From: Streptomyces sp. NBC_01314
GTDB taxonomy: Bacteria > Actinomycetota > Actinomycetes > Streptomycetales > Streptomycetaceae
NCBI RefSeq assembly: GCF_041435215.1
Contig: NZ_CP108395.1
Coordinates: 1 to 17,612 of the forward strand
Reading direction: 5' to 3'
Length of the DNA stretch: 17,612 bases
Shown one piece after another: positions 1 through 6,479 of the stretch. Position 1 is the stretch's first letter; each line of letters opens with the position of its first letter. The notes beneath the pieces are model-generated. The model ran no database searches and was not told the origin of the DNA. It saw nothing but the letters and a program-made list of their open reading frames with translations. The translations under genes were made by a program, and so were the position numbers.

Positions 1-90
1 GGGTGACGCTCTGGCGAGCGTCCCCGCTCCCGGCTTCGCCGCTCGCATGTGCGCGCTGCTGCGCAGACGCGCACGCGCCATGTCCCGGTG
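1..90. other. candidate left telomere with three palindromes
   Basis: Seen: a hairpin starts at base 1: GGG (1-3) pairs with CCC (22-24), a TG bulge follows, and ACGCTC (6-11) pairs with GAGCGT (16-21) around loop TGGC. A second hairpin is CGGC (31-34) / GCCG (38-41) with loop TTC. A third is long: GTGCGCG (49-55) plus CTGC (56-59) pairs with GCAG (63-66) plus CGCGCAC (68-74), with loop TGC and one bulged A. On the strand that has its 3' end here, the last two loops read GAA and GCA. Known: Streptomyces telomeres carry palindromes with such G-N-A triloops on the 3' strand. Inferred: this is a replicon end, but it does not start with the archetypal CCCGCGGAGC. Confidence 0.6.
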
Positions 91-109
91 AGTGGGGAGA
101 CCTCTTCTA

Positions 110-410
110 GGTTCCCGCCATTTCCGTGCAGGGTCCGTGCAGGGTGCGGCTCGTTTTCGCAGGTCAGGGGCGGTTTTTGACGATGCGTAAGTGCGTTTCG
201 AAACCCGCCATTTCGGTGCAGGGTTGACGGTCCCTCACCCCTGTTGACCAGGCAAGATACCCGGATCTCGAAACCCGCCATTTCGGTGCAGGGTTGCATG
301 GGATTGGCGGGTTCCGGCGGCCCCGGATCTCGAAACCCGCCATTTCGGTGCAGGGGTTATCCACAGGGCGAGAGGCACCCTGCACCGGATTGGCGGTTTC
401 CGGGGCAGGG
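110..410. other. candidate replication origin: iterons plus DnaA box
   Basis: Seen: four direct copies of a roughly 25-base repeat at 111-133 (diverged), 199-223, 269-293 and 331-355. Each consists of the core GAAACCCGCCA, then TTT, then CGGTGCAGGG. Two inverted partial copies lie at 300-317 and 378-405. Directly after the last direct copy, TTATCCACA at 357-365 is a perfect DnaA box. Known: Streptomyces plasmid origins often combine iterons with DnaA boxes. Inferred: internal bidirectional origin or initiator-binding region. Its place close to a replicon end is unusual. The initiator is unidentified. Confidence 0.65.
357..365 (+). promoter_or_regulatory. DnaA box
   Basis: TTATCCACA matches the consensus TTATNCACA exactly. 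It adjoins the last direct iteron, in a GC-rich background where such a sequence is not expected often. Confidence 0.7.
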
Positions 411-415
411 TGCGG

Positions 416-1387
416 CTACCGGCCCCGGAGCGGGTGCACGGTGGCGGTGACGTACTCGGCGCGATCCGCGAGGGCGGCGAGGCGCCGGGCGTGCTCGGTG
501 CAGGCGTAGACGTGGGTGTCGGTGCCCCCTTGGGCGTAGCGCACGGCGTGGCTGGCCCGGTGCGGGCACCGCTGTTCGTCGGGGAGCTGGTTCGAGTCCA
601 GTGCCTCGCAGGCGCCGGGCGGTTGGTTGTACCAGGCGTAGAGGCCGGTTCCGGCGGCGAGGGAGCGCACCGTCTGACAGGCGCGGTCCCGGCGGTTCTG
701 CTCGCGCAGGGGGAGGGTCTGGGGATCGATCGGGCCCCGTGGGCCTGCGGGGGCGAGGGCGGGCCGTGCGGGCGTGATCAGGGGCGCGGCGAGGCTCGGG
801 AGGGCGGGACGGGAAGCCGCGGTGGCCGGGGCCGTCCTGGTGGCCGTGGCGCGCCGTGCGGGGCCGGTGGGGATGCGCCGGGACTTCCCGCAGTCCGGGC
901 ACCGTACGGAGTTGCCCGGGGCCGCCGTGGTCCGCCACCTCGCGGGGCAGTGCAGACAGCCGATGACCCGGCCCGGCGGGGCGGCGGCGGGCCGGAAGAG
1001 GGAGGCGAGGGAGGACAGCAGTCCGGGGCCGTCCTCGCGCGCGGGGGCCGGCCTTTTCGGCGGCGGGGCCTCTTCGCGGTAGACGCGCGGGGCGCCGGGG
1101 TCGATTCGGTCCCGGCATCCGGTGGGGACGCGTCGGGGGTGGCTGCACTCGGGGCAGCGGACCGTGCCGCCCTCGCGGGCCCGGGTGTTCCAGCGGTGGC
1201 CGCACCCGTAGCAGGCGACGGCCACGGGCGGCCGGGTGAGTCCGGTGGGGATCACGATCGGGGCCCCGCATCCGCCTGCGCGTTTCGGGCAGCGCGTTGT
1301 GTTGCCGCTCAGTCGGGTTGTGACCGTTCTTCCGCACACGTCGCATACGACGGTTACGGCGGTTGGCAGTTGCTCGGCTCCGTACAT
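416..1387 (-). CDS. hypothetical protein with repeated zinc ribbons
   Basis: The 323-aa product is not recognised as a named family. The first 180 residues hold three related zinc-ribbon units. Each has a CxxC pair, then a second Cys pair of the form RCP-x(1-6)-C, and closes with a (I/V)PTG sequence; units two and three also share W-x-T-R/T after the first pair. They look like an internal triplication. A Pro/Ala-rich linker follows (about 105-225), and the C-terminal part has another Cys/His group (RCPHRASH and CTEH). The start is ATG at 1387, preceded by a GGAAAGGG ribosome binding site. It is the last gene of the minus-strand arm and ends about 50 bases from the DnaA box, so nucleic-acid binding in replication or its control is possible. 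That role is inference only. Confidence 0.75.
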   Translation of the reverse strand: MYGAEQLPTAVTVVCDVCGRTVTTRLSGNTTRCPKRAGGCGAPIVIPTGLTRPPVAVACYGCGHRWNTRAREGGTVRCPECSHPRRVPTGCRDRIDPGAPRVYREEAPPPKRPAPAREDGPGLLSSLASLFRPAAAPPGRVIGCLHCPARWRTTAAPGNSVRCPDCGKSRRIPTGPARRATATRTAPATAASRPALPSLAAPLITPARPALAPAGPRGPIDPQTLPLREQNRRDRACQTVRSLAAGTGLYAWYNQPPGACEALDSNQLPDEQRCPHRASHAVRYAQGGTDTHVYACTEHARRLAALADRAEYVTATVHPLRGR

Positions 1388-1559
1388 GGGGGTCCCTTTC
1401 CGCGTAAAACATGTGCACTGTCATATGTCGCACACTTCGCTGAGGTTCGCATATACGGGAAGAGCCGGGGAGGTCATTTATCGGGACGTTTTCCGGTACG
1501 CGTTCGTATGCGGATTGCGGACCGGTTGCCGCGCGGTTTGCTGCGGCATTTGTGGGTGG

Positions 1560-1656
1560 TGCACCGGGGGCGGTGCACGGTGCCGGGGGCCCCGGTGCAG
1601 GTGCCTTTGCCGACACGTCGACCCCCGGTGCAGATGCACCGGGCGGGGCGGTGCAC
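1560..1656. repeat. CCGGTGCA/TGCACCGG repeat cluster
   Basis: Sites are TGCACCGG at 1560-1567, CGGTGCAC at 1571-1578, CCGGTGCA at 1592-1599 and 1625-1632, TGCACCGG at 1635-1642, and CGGTGCAC at 1649-1656. The same 8-mer recurs five times inside the coding sequence 4915-6066, and its core CGGTGCA is part of the iterons. Known: FtsK-type Tra proteins of Streptomyces plasmids recognise short repeated 8-base sequences in a cis-acting transfer locus (clt). Inferred: this may be such a locus, or a partition or replication-control site. Confidence 0.55.
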
Positions 1657-1765
1657 GTGCTCCGGGAGGGGTGCGCCGGGACGCCCGCAACCGGTGTACG
1701 AGGGAGCGGGGCGAGGGGTTCGGCGGAACGCCCGGGTTCGGTGAACGAGGGGCCCGGACATGGGT

Positions 1766-1797
1766 GTGCCCCGGGACCGGTGAGGGTCCCGGGGCAC
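1766..1797 (-). terminator. hairpin terminator after the 2629-1821 gene pair
   Basis: Perfect 13-base arms at 1766-1778 and 1785-1797 with a 6-base loop, placed 24 bases beyond the stop codon of the minus-strand gene ending at 1821. There is no T tract, which is common for actinomycete terminators. Confidence 0.6.
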
Positions 1798-1820
1798 GGG
1801 GCGGTGCATCTGCCGGGGGG

Positions 1821-2201
1821 TCAGTGCGGGGCGTCATCCTCGCGGATGATGCCCGCGCCGGGGACGTCGGGGCGCGGGTGGACGGACAGACGGACCAGGG
1901 CGCCGGGGAGGGTGTCGACCGCGAGGGCGTGGAAGCTGCCGTCACGTCCGCCGATGCTGTCCGGCGCGAACGCTGAGGCCGGCACTTCCAGGCTCCCGCC
2001 GTGGTGCATGAGCACGGCCACGAGGGAGGCGTGCGACATGTCGGCGGCCGTCGCCTGCGTCTCGCCCTCGCGGGGCGCCTGCGCGGCCTGGAGACGCTCG
2101 ACTTCGGCGAGCAGCTCGTCAATGGCGTTGTCGGCCCACACCATCGTGCGGAACTCGCTCTCGCCCATGCTGCGGATCTCCGCGAGGCGCTCGGGGGTCA
2201 T
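1821..2201 (-). CDS. hypothetical small protein, N-terminal coiled coil
   Basis: The 126-aa product begins MTPERLAEIR and has a helical, coiled-coil-like segment at about residues 24-42 (NAIDELLAEVERLQ). A compact C-terminal part contains SLVAVLMHHGGS and a closing acidic stretch. Family not recognised; similar short proteins with the opening 'MTPERLAEIR' are frequent on actinomycete phages and plasmids. The ATG at 2201 overlaps the stop of the upstream gene in an ATGA, so the two are translationally coupled. Longer readings in this frame lack a ribosome binding site and are rejected. Confidence 0.75.
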   Translation of the reverse strand: MTPERLAEIRSMGESEFRTMVWADNAIDELLAEVERLQAAQAPREGETQATAADMSHASLVAVLMHHGGSLEVPASAFAPDSIGGRDGSFHALAVDTLPGALVRLSVHPRPDVPGAGIIREDDAPH

Positions 2202-2629
2202 CGGTCCGTCCCCGTTCCGTCGGCCTGGTCCTGGTCCTCTTCGCCACCGGCCCCGGCCCACTCCCCGGGCCCGGTGGGCATGACGTCCTCGTGCTCCTGG
2301 TCCTCGATGTCGTCGTCCTCGCCTACGCCGTCGGTCCATCCCTCGCGGTGCCACTCGGGGCCGTTGTCCGGGGTGAGGTGACCGCAGTACATGCACAGTT
2401 CGTCGCCGTGGCGGGTGGTCACCGCGCCGCCGCACCACTCGCATTCGCCCCGTTCGAGGATGGGGCCCTTTCCGACTCGGCACGGCAGGCAGGTGTGCCC
2501 TTCCGGCCCGTACGTCCAGCCGCATTCCCTGGTGAAGTCCTCGAACGTGGCGGCCGGGTATTCCCCGGCGGGTTCGAGGAGTAGGGCGAGGCAGTTGGTT
2601 GTGTCGCAGGTGACGGCATCGCGGATCAT
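2198..2629 (-). CDS. hypothetical protein with zinc-ribbon Cys pairs
   Basis: The 143-aa product starts MIRDAVTCD. It has Cys pairs CLPC (about 48-51), CEWC (about 63-66) and CMYC (about 79-82), which fit one or two zinc ribbons. A very acidic tail (about 98-140: DDDIEDQEHED and EEDQDQ) follows. Function unknown. The start ATG at 2629 follows GGGAGGG. It is the first gene after the three-half-site operator at 2673-2713, so that element probably controls this gene and the coupled gene at 1821-2201. Confidence 0.75.
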   Translation of the reverse strand: MIRDAVTCDTTNCLALLLEPAGEYPAATFEDFTRECGWTYGPEGHTCLPCRVGKGPILERGECEWCGGAVTTRHGDELCMYCGHLTPDNGPEWHREGWTDGVGEDDDIEDQEHEDVMPTGPGEWAGAGGEEDQDQADGTGTDR

Positions 2630-2672
2630 TCGGGGTCCCTCCCGTTTTCGGTCTGGTGGTGCGGGGCCGCCC

Positions 2673-2713
2673 TGTACGTCATTTCGTTGACGTACAGGGC
2701 GGGTTGTACGTCA
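2673..2713 (-). promoter_or_regulatory. three-half-site operator, copy A
   Basis: Read toward the gene at 2629: half-site TGACGTACA (2713-2705), 8 bases, TGTACGTCA (2696-2688), 6 bases, TGACGTACA (2681-2673). All three half-sites are perfect 9-mers in alternating orientation. The same layout (9-8-9-6-9) occurs at 12102-12142 in front of the gene at 12170, with compensating changes at position 9. It overlaps the stop codon of the gene at 2711-2923. Inferred: binding site of a dimeric regulator controlling both units. Confidence 0.75.
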
Positions 2714-2923
2714 TCCGGTCTTCGCGGCCGGGGCGGTGGTGCCGTTCCAGGACCGGCGGAAGAGGACCAGGACGGTCCCGTATCCGGCGAGGGCGGCGAG
2801 GACGACCCCGAGGGCGGGGGCGTGGGCGAGGATCGCGAGGATTCCGAGAATGGCGGCGATCGTCCGGGCGAGCAATACGACGGGGTGAGTTCCGGCATTG
2901 TGTGCGGAAGCGGAAGACGACAT
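2711..2923 (-). CDS. small membrane protein, two predicted helices
   Basis: The 70-aa product starts MSSSASAHNAG. Two hydrophobic helices lie at about residues 14-32 and 36-54, close together with a short turn, followed by a basic RRSW and a short polar tail. The ATG at 2923 has GAGAAAGG upstream. Longer in-frame extensions run through a terminator-like hairpin and are rejected. It lies just downstream of the tra gene and is similar in size and shape to the protein at 12812-13045. Small two-helix proteins near tra in Streptomyces plasmids are often Spd-type spread proteins; that assignment is only a guess here. Confidence 0.7.
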   Translation of the reverse strand: MSSSASAHNAGTHPVVLLARTIAAILGILAILAHAPALGVVLAALAGYGTVLVLFRRSWNGTTAPAAKTG

Positions 2924-2957
2924 GATGTGTTCCAGCCTTTCTCTTGCGGGGGAAGGT

Positions 2958-2987
2958 GGGGCGGGGTCCGTGACGGGACCCCGCCCC
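2958..2987. terminator. hairpin after tra
   Basis: Perfect 12-base arms at 2958-2969 and 2976-2987 with loop GTGACG, located between the end of tra (3006) and the start of the small membrane gene (2923). A TTTT follows on the plus-strand side only. Confidence 0.5.
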
Positions 2988-3005
2988 TTTTCGCGTGCGG
3001 GGGTA

Positions 3006-4799
3006 TTACTCGCCTGCCGCTTCCTTTTCCGTGGCACGGCCCGCGCTCGGGCGGTTAGCGTGCCATTCCTGCAATTCCTCGGCGGTCCACATTCCGTCTT
3101 CGCCTGCGTCCGGGAATCCGGGGCGCCTCTTCGCCTGCCGCAGGGCATCGGCCGTCATGGGCACGATGCCCTCGCGCGCGGCGGCGGCGAGGCTGTAGCG
3201 GGGGGCCGGCACTTCCGCGGATTCCCCCTCGGCCCTCCCCTTCACGAGGGTCAGGTGCGGTGTCACGCTGTCACGCGTCACGCCCAGGGAGGCCACCCGT
3301 TCCAGCTCACGCCCATCGTGACCGCGTGACGTGACGTCCAGCGTGACAGTGGCGACGTCGGGCGCGTACGTGGGCATGGGGGGTGCGTAGCCCTGCTCTG
3401 CCCGACGGGCGAGGCACCACTCGCGCACCTCCGTCTCGGTGATGTACGGGGCCTGAATCCAGACGTGTTCCCCGCCGTCGACCACGATGTACCGGCCCCG
3501 CCGCTTCTGGCTCCGGGGAATCGGGTTCGTGCCCACCAGCATTCGCCATGCCTGCCACGTGTAGCGGCCCAGCACGCGGAATCCGAAGGAATCCCGGAGA
3601 CCCTGGTTTCCGGTGGCCGCATCGTCCATTCGCTGGAATACGGCAACTACGTTCATGTTGGCCTGACGGCCCATGCGCAGGATTGCCGCGATGTCTGACC
3701 ACACCGGGGGCGACACCGGGTCACCCTTCTTTTTCACCTCGCGCCAATGTTCCTTGCTGATCGCAGAGAACATGTTGCCCTCTTCGATGATCAGGACTTT
3801 GCGCTTAAAGGTGAGTGACCGGTCCAACACCCACGCGTCGTAACGCCCCTCCATTTCCCGCCGGAAGTCCTTGATTGCGTCCCACATGGCCCCGACGTTC
3901 CGGGGGTCGTTCATCACCGTGATACCGGGGATGCCCACCAGGGGGTCAAGGCTGATGAACTTCGGGTCGATCGCGAGGATTTCCGCACCCTGCGCAACCA
4001 ACTGGCACACGGTCATTTGCAGGAACACGGACTTCCCGCCACCGGTTCCGATGGACAGACCCCACATGGGTTCCTCGCGCACGAAGTCACCGCGATACGG
4101 CTTGCCCCGGGAGTTCAGGCCCACGACGACTTCGCCGTCCTTGTTGGCGGCGACGTGTTCCAGGATGTCCGCCCACTTGACCATGCCGGGAGGCTCCGGG
4201 GTGCGGGTGAAGAGCACGGAGAACGGCGCCTGATGCATCCGCCAGTCCGCATCCCACGACCCCCCGAGACGGGCCGCCACGACGGCCGCCACGATCTTGC
4301 GGTCCCCGTGCCACCCGTCGGGCACCGGCACCTTCACCTCAGCATCCGGGACGTCGACACGGCGCGGCACGATCATGTCCCGCAGGATGTTCGCGGGCTC
4401 GTTCTCCAGCCCCTTCGCGAGTGCCTTCGCGAGGGGCCGCACCACGCGGCGGCGGTGCGTGAAGTTCAGCGCGGCCTCGCTGGTCTTGTACCCGGCCCAC
4501 GTCGTGGCGGCGGCGGCCCCGCCCGCGAGAGCGCCGGCCGCAACGTCGGGCTCGGCGAACGCGGCGTAGGTCTCGCCTGCGGCGGCGGCCGTCCACGTCA
4601 ACCGGATCGCCGCGCGCTGGAGACGGGGGCGGTAGCTCCACCTGCGGGCCCGGCCCGACTCGTGCAGCACCTTGTCACCGGCTTCGGTCCACGTGGCGTT
4701 CGTACGCGGCTCGGCGTCGTACTCAAGCCCCGTCAAGTGCCTGTACACCAGGCGGAAAACGCCCGTGCTCGTTTCGGTCTTACTGGTCTTCGCTGACAT
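3006..4799 (-). CDS. tra: FtsK/SpoIIIE-type conjugative DNA translocase (Tra)
   Basis: The 597-aa product is a plasmid transfer ATPase that would pump double-stranded plasmid DNA between mycelial cells. An N-terminal region (about 60-120) holds weakly hydrophobic Ala/Gly-rich segments that could anchor it at the membrane. The FtsK motor core follows: Walker A GTGGGKS at 251-257, Walker B VLIIEE at 335-340, and an FQR motif near 388. The C-terminal segment (about 535-583, SLAAAAREGIVP to WTAEELQEWH) looks like a winged-helix or excisionase-type DNA-binding unit, the place where TraB-family proteins read their clt repeats. The ATG at 4799 has GAGAGG upstream, next to a CTGTCGCGTG motif also found at 12606-12615. 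Its membrane partner lies upstream. Family assignment is firm; the clt recognition site is not known. Confidence 0.93.
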   Translation of the reverse strand: MSAKTSKTETSTGVFRLVYRHLTGLEYDAEPRTNATWTEAGDKVLHESGRARRWSYRPRLQRAAIRLTWTAAAAGETYAAFAEPDVAAGALAGGAAAATTWAGYKTSEAALNFTHRRRVVRPLAKALAKGLENEPANILRDMIVPRRVDVPDAEVKVPVPDGWHGDRKIVAAVVAARLGGSWDADWRMHQAPFSVLFTRTPEPPGMVKWADILEHVAANKDGEVVVGLNSRGKPYRGDFVREEPMWGLSIGTGGGKSVFLQMTVCQLVAQGAEILAIDPKFISLDPLVGIPGITVMNDPRNVGAMWDAIKDFRREMEGRYDAWVLDRSLTFKRKVLIIEEGNMFSAISKEHWREVKKKGDPVSPPVWSDIAAILRMGRQANMNVVAVFQRMDDAATGNQGLRDSFGFRVLGRYTWQAWRMLVGTNPIPRSQKRRGRYIVVDGGEHVWIQAPYITETEVREWCLARRAEQGYAPPMPTYAPDVATVTLDVTSRGHDGRELERVASLGVTRDSVTPHLTLVKGRAEGESAEVPAPRYSLAAAAREGIVPMTADALRQAKRRPGFPDAGEDGMWTAEELQEWHANRPSAGRATEKEAAGE

Positions 4800-4849
4800 A
4801 CTGTCGCGTGCCTCTCTGCCTGCTCGTATCAGGTGAGATGGGGCCCCGG

Positions 4850-4882
4850 ACCGCCCTCCCCAGCTTCAATGGGGAGGGCGGT
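4850..4882 (-). terminator. hairpin between the membrane partner gene and tra
   Basis: Perfect 12-base arms at 4850-4861 and 4871-4882 with a 9-base loop, in the 115-base gap after the stop of the gene at 4915. It could reduce read-through into tra, or protect the mRNA end. Confidence 0.5.
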
Positions 4883-4914
4883 TTCGGTGTCCCTGGTGGT
4901 GCTCGTACTGCGGG

Positions 4915-6066
4915 TCATCCCTCCCGGCGGATCGGGACGACTTCCCCGGACGCGTCGCCCAGCTCGGCGGCGGTCCGCTCCTCCTGGTCCCGGTTGCGCA
5001 CCTGCCGTACGTAGTCGGCGGACACCTGCACCTCGTACCCGGCCAGCAGCTCGGAGATCTGCGCGGGCTGGAGTTCCGGGCGCTTGCGCAGCGCGATGCG
5101 GATCGCGTCCGCCTTGCTGAGGTTGGACAGCGTGGGCGGTTCCAGCGGCGGAAGGATCGTGTCGTCCTGGTCCTCGATGACCTCTGCGTCGTGGGTGGCA
5201 TCTGCACCGGGGGCCGTGGCAGGCGCACCGCCCTGCGCGGCGAGGACGGCCGCCACGATCGCCGCGACGTCCGCCGTGGGCACGGCGGCCGGGAGCGCGG
5301 CCGGGGCGGTTGCACCGGCCCCGGCAGACACCTGCGGAGCAACTGCACCGGGGGCCCCGGCAGATGCACCGGACTCCCCCGAGACGAGTGCACCGGCCTG
5401 CGTGGCGACTGCACTGTCCGGCACCGGGAGGCCGTACGCCTCTGCCATGGCGGCCCGCTCCCGCTCCATGGCGAGCAACTGGAGTGCGGCCCGCTGTTCG
5501 GCCTGCGCAGCCTGCCGACGGGCGTCCGCCACGGCAAGCATCGCGTTCGCGCTGGAGACTTCCGCCTGCACCCACGCCTGATCTTCCGGCGAGAGTTCGC
5601 GGTGCACGTGCTTCATGACCCCGAGCCACAGCACCTTCGCGAACAGGGAGACGGCCGCACCGCCCACGGCCATGCCGACGCTGCCCTGTTCCATGCCGTG
5701 CCAGAAGATCAGGCCCATGGTGGCCGCCAGGAGCCACCACCCGAGGTTGTCGGAGAACTCCCGCTTCTTCTTGTCGAACCGTCCGAGGTAGGTGAGCACG
5801 AGGGAGACGGCCCATGCCAGGTCGAACACACCGGCCGCGATGTACCCGGCACCGCCCTGGAACAGTTCGCCGATGGACCACGTCGACCACGTGATCGCGG
5901 CGAGGGTGAGCACCGTCACCAGGCCCACGACGACGCGCACGCCGATGCGGTCCCAGTTGCGCGGGAGCGTGGGCACCTGCACCTCGCGTTCGCGGGACAC
6001 CTGCACCGTCTTGCCATCGCGGGTGTACGGCTCGGTGTACTTCTCTTTCTTGCTCTTGAACCTCAC
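4915..6066 (-). CDS. four-helix membrane protein with C-terminal HTH, Tra partner (DUF2637/Spd-like)
   Basis: The 383-aa product has four predicted membrane helices at about 44-65, 74-94, 108-124 and 127-150. An Ala/Glu/Arg-rich helical segment (160-210), a long Ala/Pro/Gly linker (210-305) and a C-terminal helix-turn-helix (about 313-358, LSKADAIRIALRK to VSADYVRQVRNRD) follow. This layout matches membrane proteins coded beside FtsK-type tra genes on actinomycete mobile elements (DUF2637/Spd-like), probably part of the transfer or spread machinery. The start is GTG at 6066, chosen because AGAGGAGA lies just upstream; longer readings run through a hairpin. The linker coding sequence repeats the 8-mer CCGGTGCA five times, each time as GGT GCA (Gly-Ala), which is unusual codon choice at this GC content. 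Confidence 0.8.
   Translation of the reverse strand: MRFKSKKEKYTEPYTRDGKTVQVSREREVQVPTLPRNWDRIGVRVVVGLVTVLTLAAITWSTWSIGELFQGGAGYIAAGVFDLAWAVSLVLTYLGRFDKKKREFSDNLGWWLLAATMGLIFWHGMEQGSVGMAVGGAAVSLFAKVLWLGVMKHVHRELSPEDQAWVQAEVSSANAMLAVADARRQAAQAEQRAALQLLAMERERAAMAEAYGLPVPDSAVATQAGALVSGESGASAGAPGAVAPQVSAGAGATAPAALPAAVPTADVAAIVAAVLAAQGGAPATAPGADATHDAEVIEDQDDTILPPLEPPTLSNLSKADAIRIALRKRPELQPAQISELLAGYEVQVSADYVRQVRNRDQEERTAAELGDASGEVVPIRREG
5203..5396 (-). repeat. CCGGTGCA motif array inside a coding region
   Basis: Five exact copies of TGCACCGG (plus strand) at 5203-5210, 5311-5318, 5344-5351, 5365-5372 and 5389-5396. All share one codon phase, and every copy codes Gly-Ala with GGT GCA. The motif is the same as in the non-coding cluster at 1560-1656. 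Confidence 0.6.
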
Positions 6067-6090
6067 TGGATCTCCTCTTGCGGGGGAAGG

Positions 6091-6114
6091 CCGGCCCCCG
6101 GGACGGGGGGCCGG
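6091..6114 (-). terminator. hairpin between two minus-strand genes
   Basis: Perfect 9-base arms CCGGCCCCC (6091-6099) and GGGGGCCGG (6106-6114), located between the stop of the gene at 6132 and the ribosome binding site of the gene starting at 6066. Confidence 0.45.
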
Positions 6115-6131
6115 AATCAGGGGGCCGGACG

Positions 6132-6332
6132 CTACTCGGTAGCGGTGTCGGGGGTACCGGAGTTGAGGGAAGCGGCGGTGGCGTCCAGGTTGGCCATGGC
6201 CGCCGCGCACGCGGCCGTGAGTGCTTCCGACAAGTCGACGCGGCGGCCGATCCTCCCGGTGAGGGCGTAGGTCAGGCTCCGCAGCGCTTCCCGACTCGCG
6301 GGGGTGGTCTTCAGCGTCACGTAGTCGGCCAT
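6132..6332 (-). CDS. small ribbon-helix-helix-like protein
   Basis: The 66-aa product begins with a beta-strand-like MADYVTLKTTP. Two helices follow (SREALRSLTYALTGRIGRR and LSEALTAACAAAMANL), the order of a ribbon-helix-helix DNA-binding protein (Arc/MetJ/CopG type). The start is ATG at 6332, with AGGAGAGG upstream. It is the first gene of the minus-strand arm, ahead of the membrane partner and tra, and diverges from another ribbon-helix-helix gene at 6543. Likely role: autoregulator of the transfer arm (inference). Confidence 0.7.
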   Translation of the reverse strand: MADYVTLKTTPASREALRSLTYALTGRIGRRVDLSEALTAACAAAMANLDATAASLNSGTPDTATE

Positions 6333-6383
6333 GTGGCGTGTCCTCTCCTGGCAGTAGCTGCCGTTCGTCCGTGCGGTTCCCAG

Positions 6384-6400
6384 TAGCTCATGATGAGCTA
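6384..6400. promoter_or_regulatory. 17-base palindromic operator in the divergent region
   Basis: TAGCTCATGATGAGCTA is a perfect palindrome with 8-base arms around one central G. On the minus strand a TTGACT (6411-6406) that resembles a -35 box lies just before it, so the palindrome would sit over the spacer or -10 of the promoter for the gene at 6332. Likely operator for one of the two adjacent ribbon-helix-helix proteins. Confidence 0.6.
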
Positions 6401-6479
6401 TGGTTAGTCAAGATCCTAGCCCGTGAGTCCCGGAAGTGATGCGACGTCACCTCACGACACACGGACGGCCCTTGGGATC

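Larger units (their letters stand above)
1388..1820. other. non-coding region with motif cluster and terminator
   Basis: This stretch of 433 bases has no credible gene. It holds, from the high end, a terminator hairpin at 1766-1797 for the minus-strand pair 2629-1821. It then holds six copies of CCGGTGCA or its close variant CGGTGCAC, in both orientations, within 1560-1656. Last comes an A+T-richer stretch (about 1400-1500) that probably contains the promoter of the 416-1387 gene. No -10/-35 pair could be fixed with confidence. Confidence 0.6.

Noticed and set aside
410..1744. Long plus-strand reading frame opposite the zinc-ribbon gene
   Set aside because: Low-complexity Gly/Arg/Val product without domains, opposite a frame with well-ordered Cys motifs; a shadow due to high GC content.
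1478..2122. Minus-strand Arg/Pro/Ser/Thr-rich reading frame across 1560-1820
   Set aside because: Low complexity; it crosses a terminator hairpin and the CCGGTGCA cluster and has no ribosome binding site.
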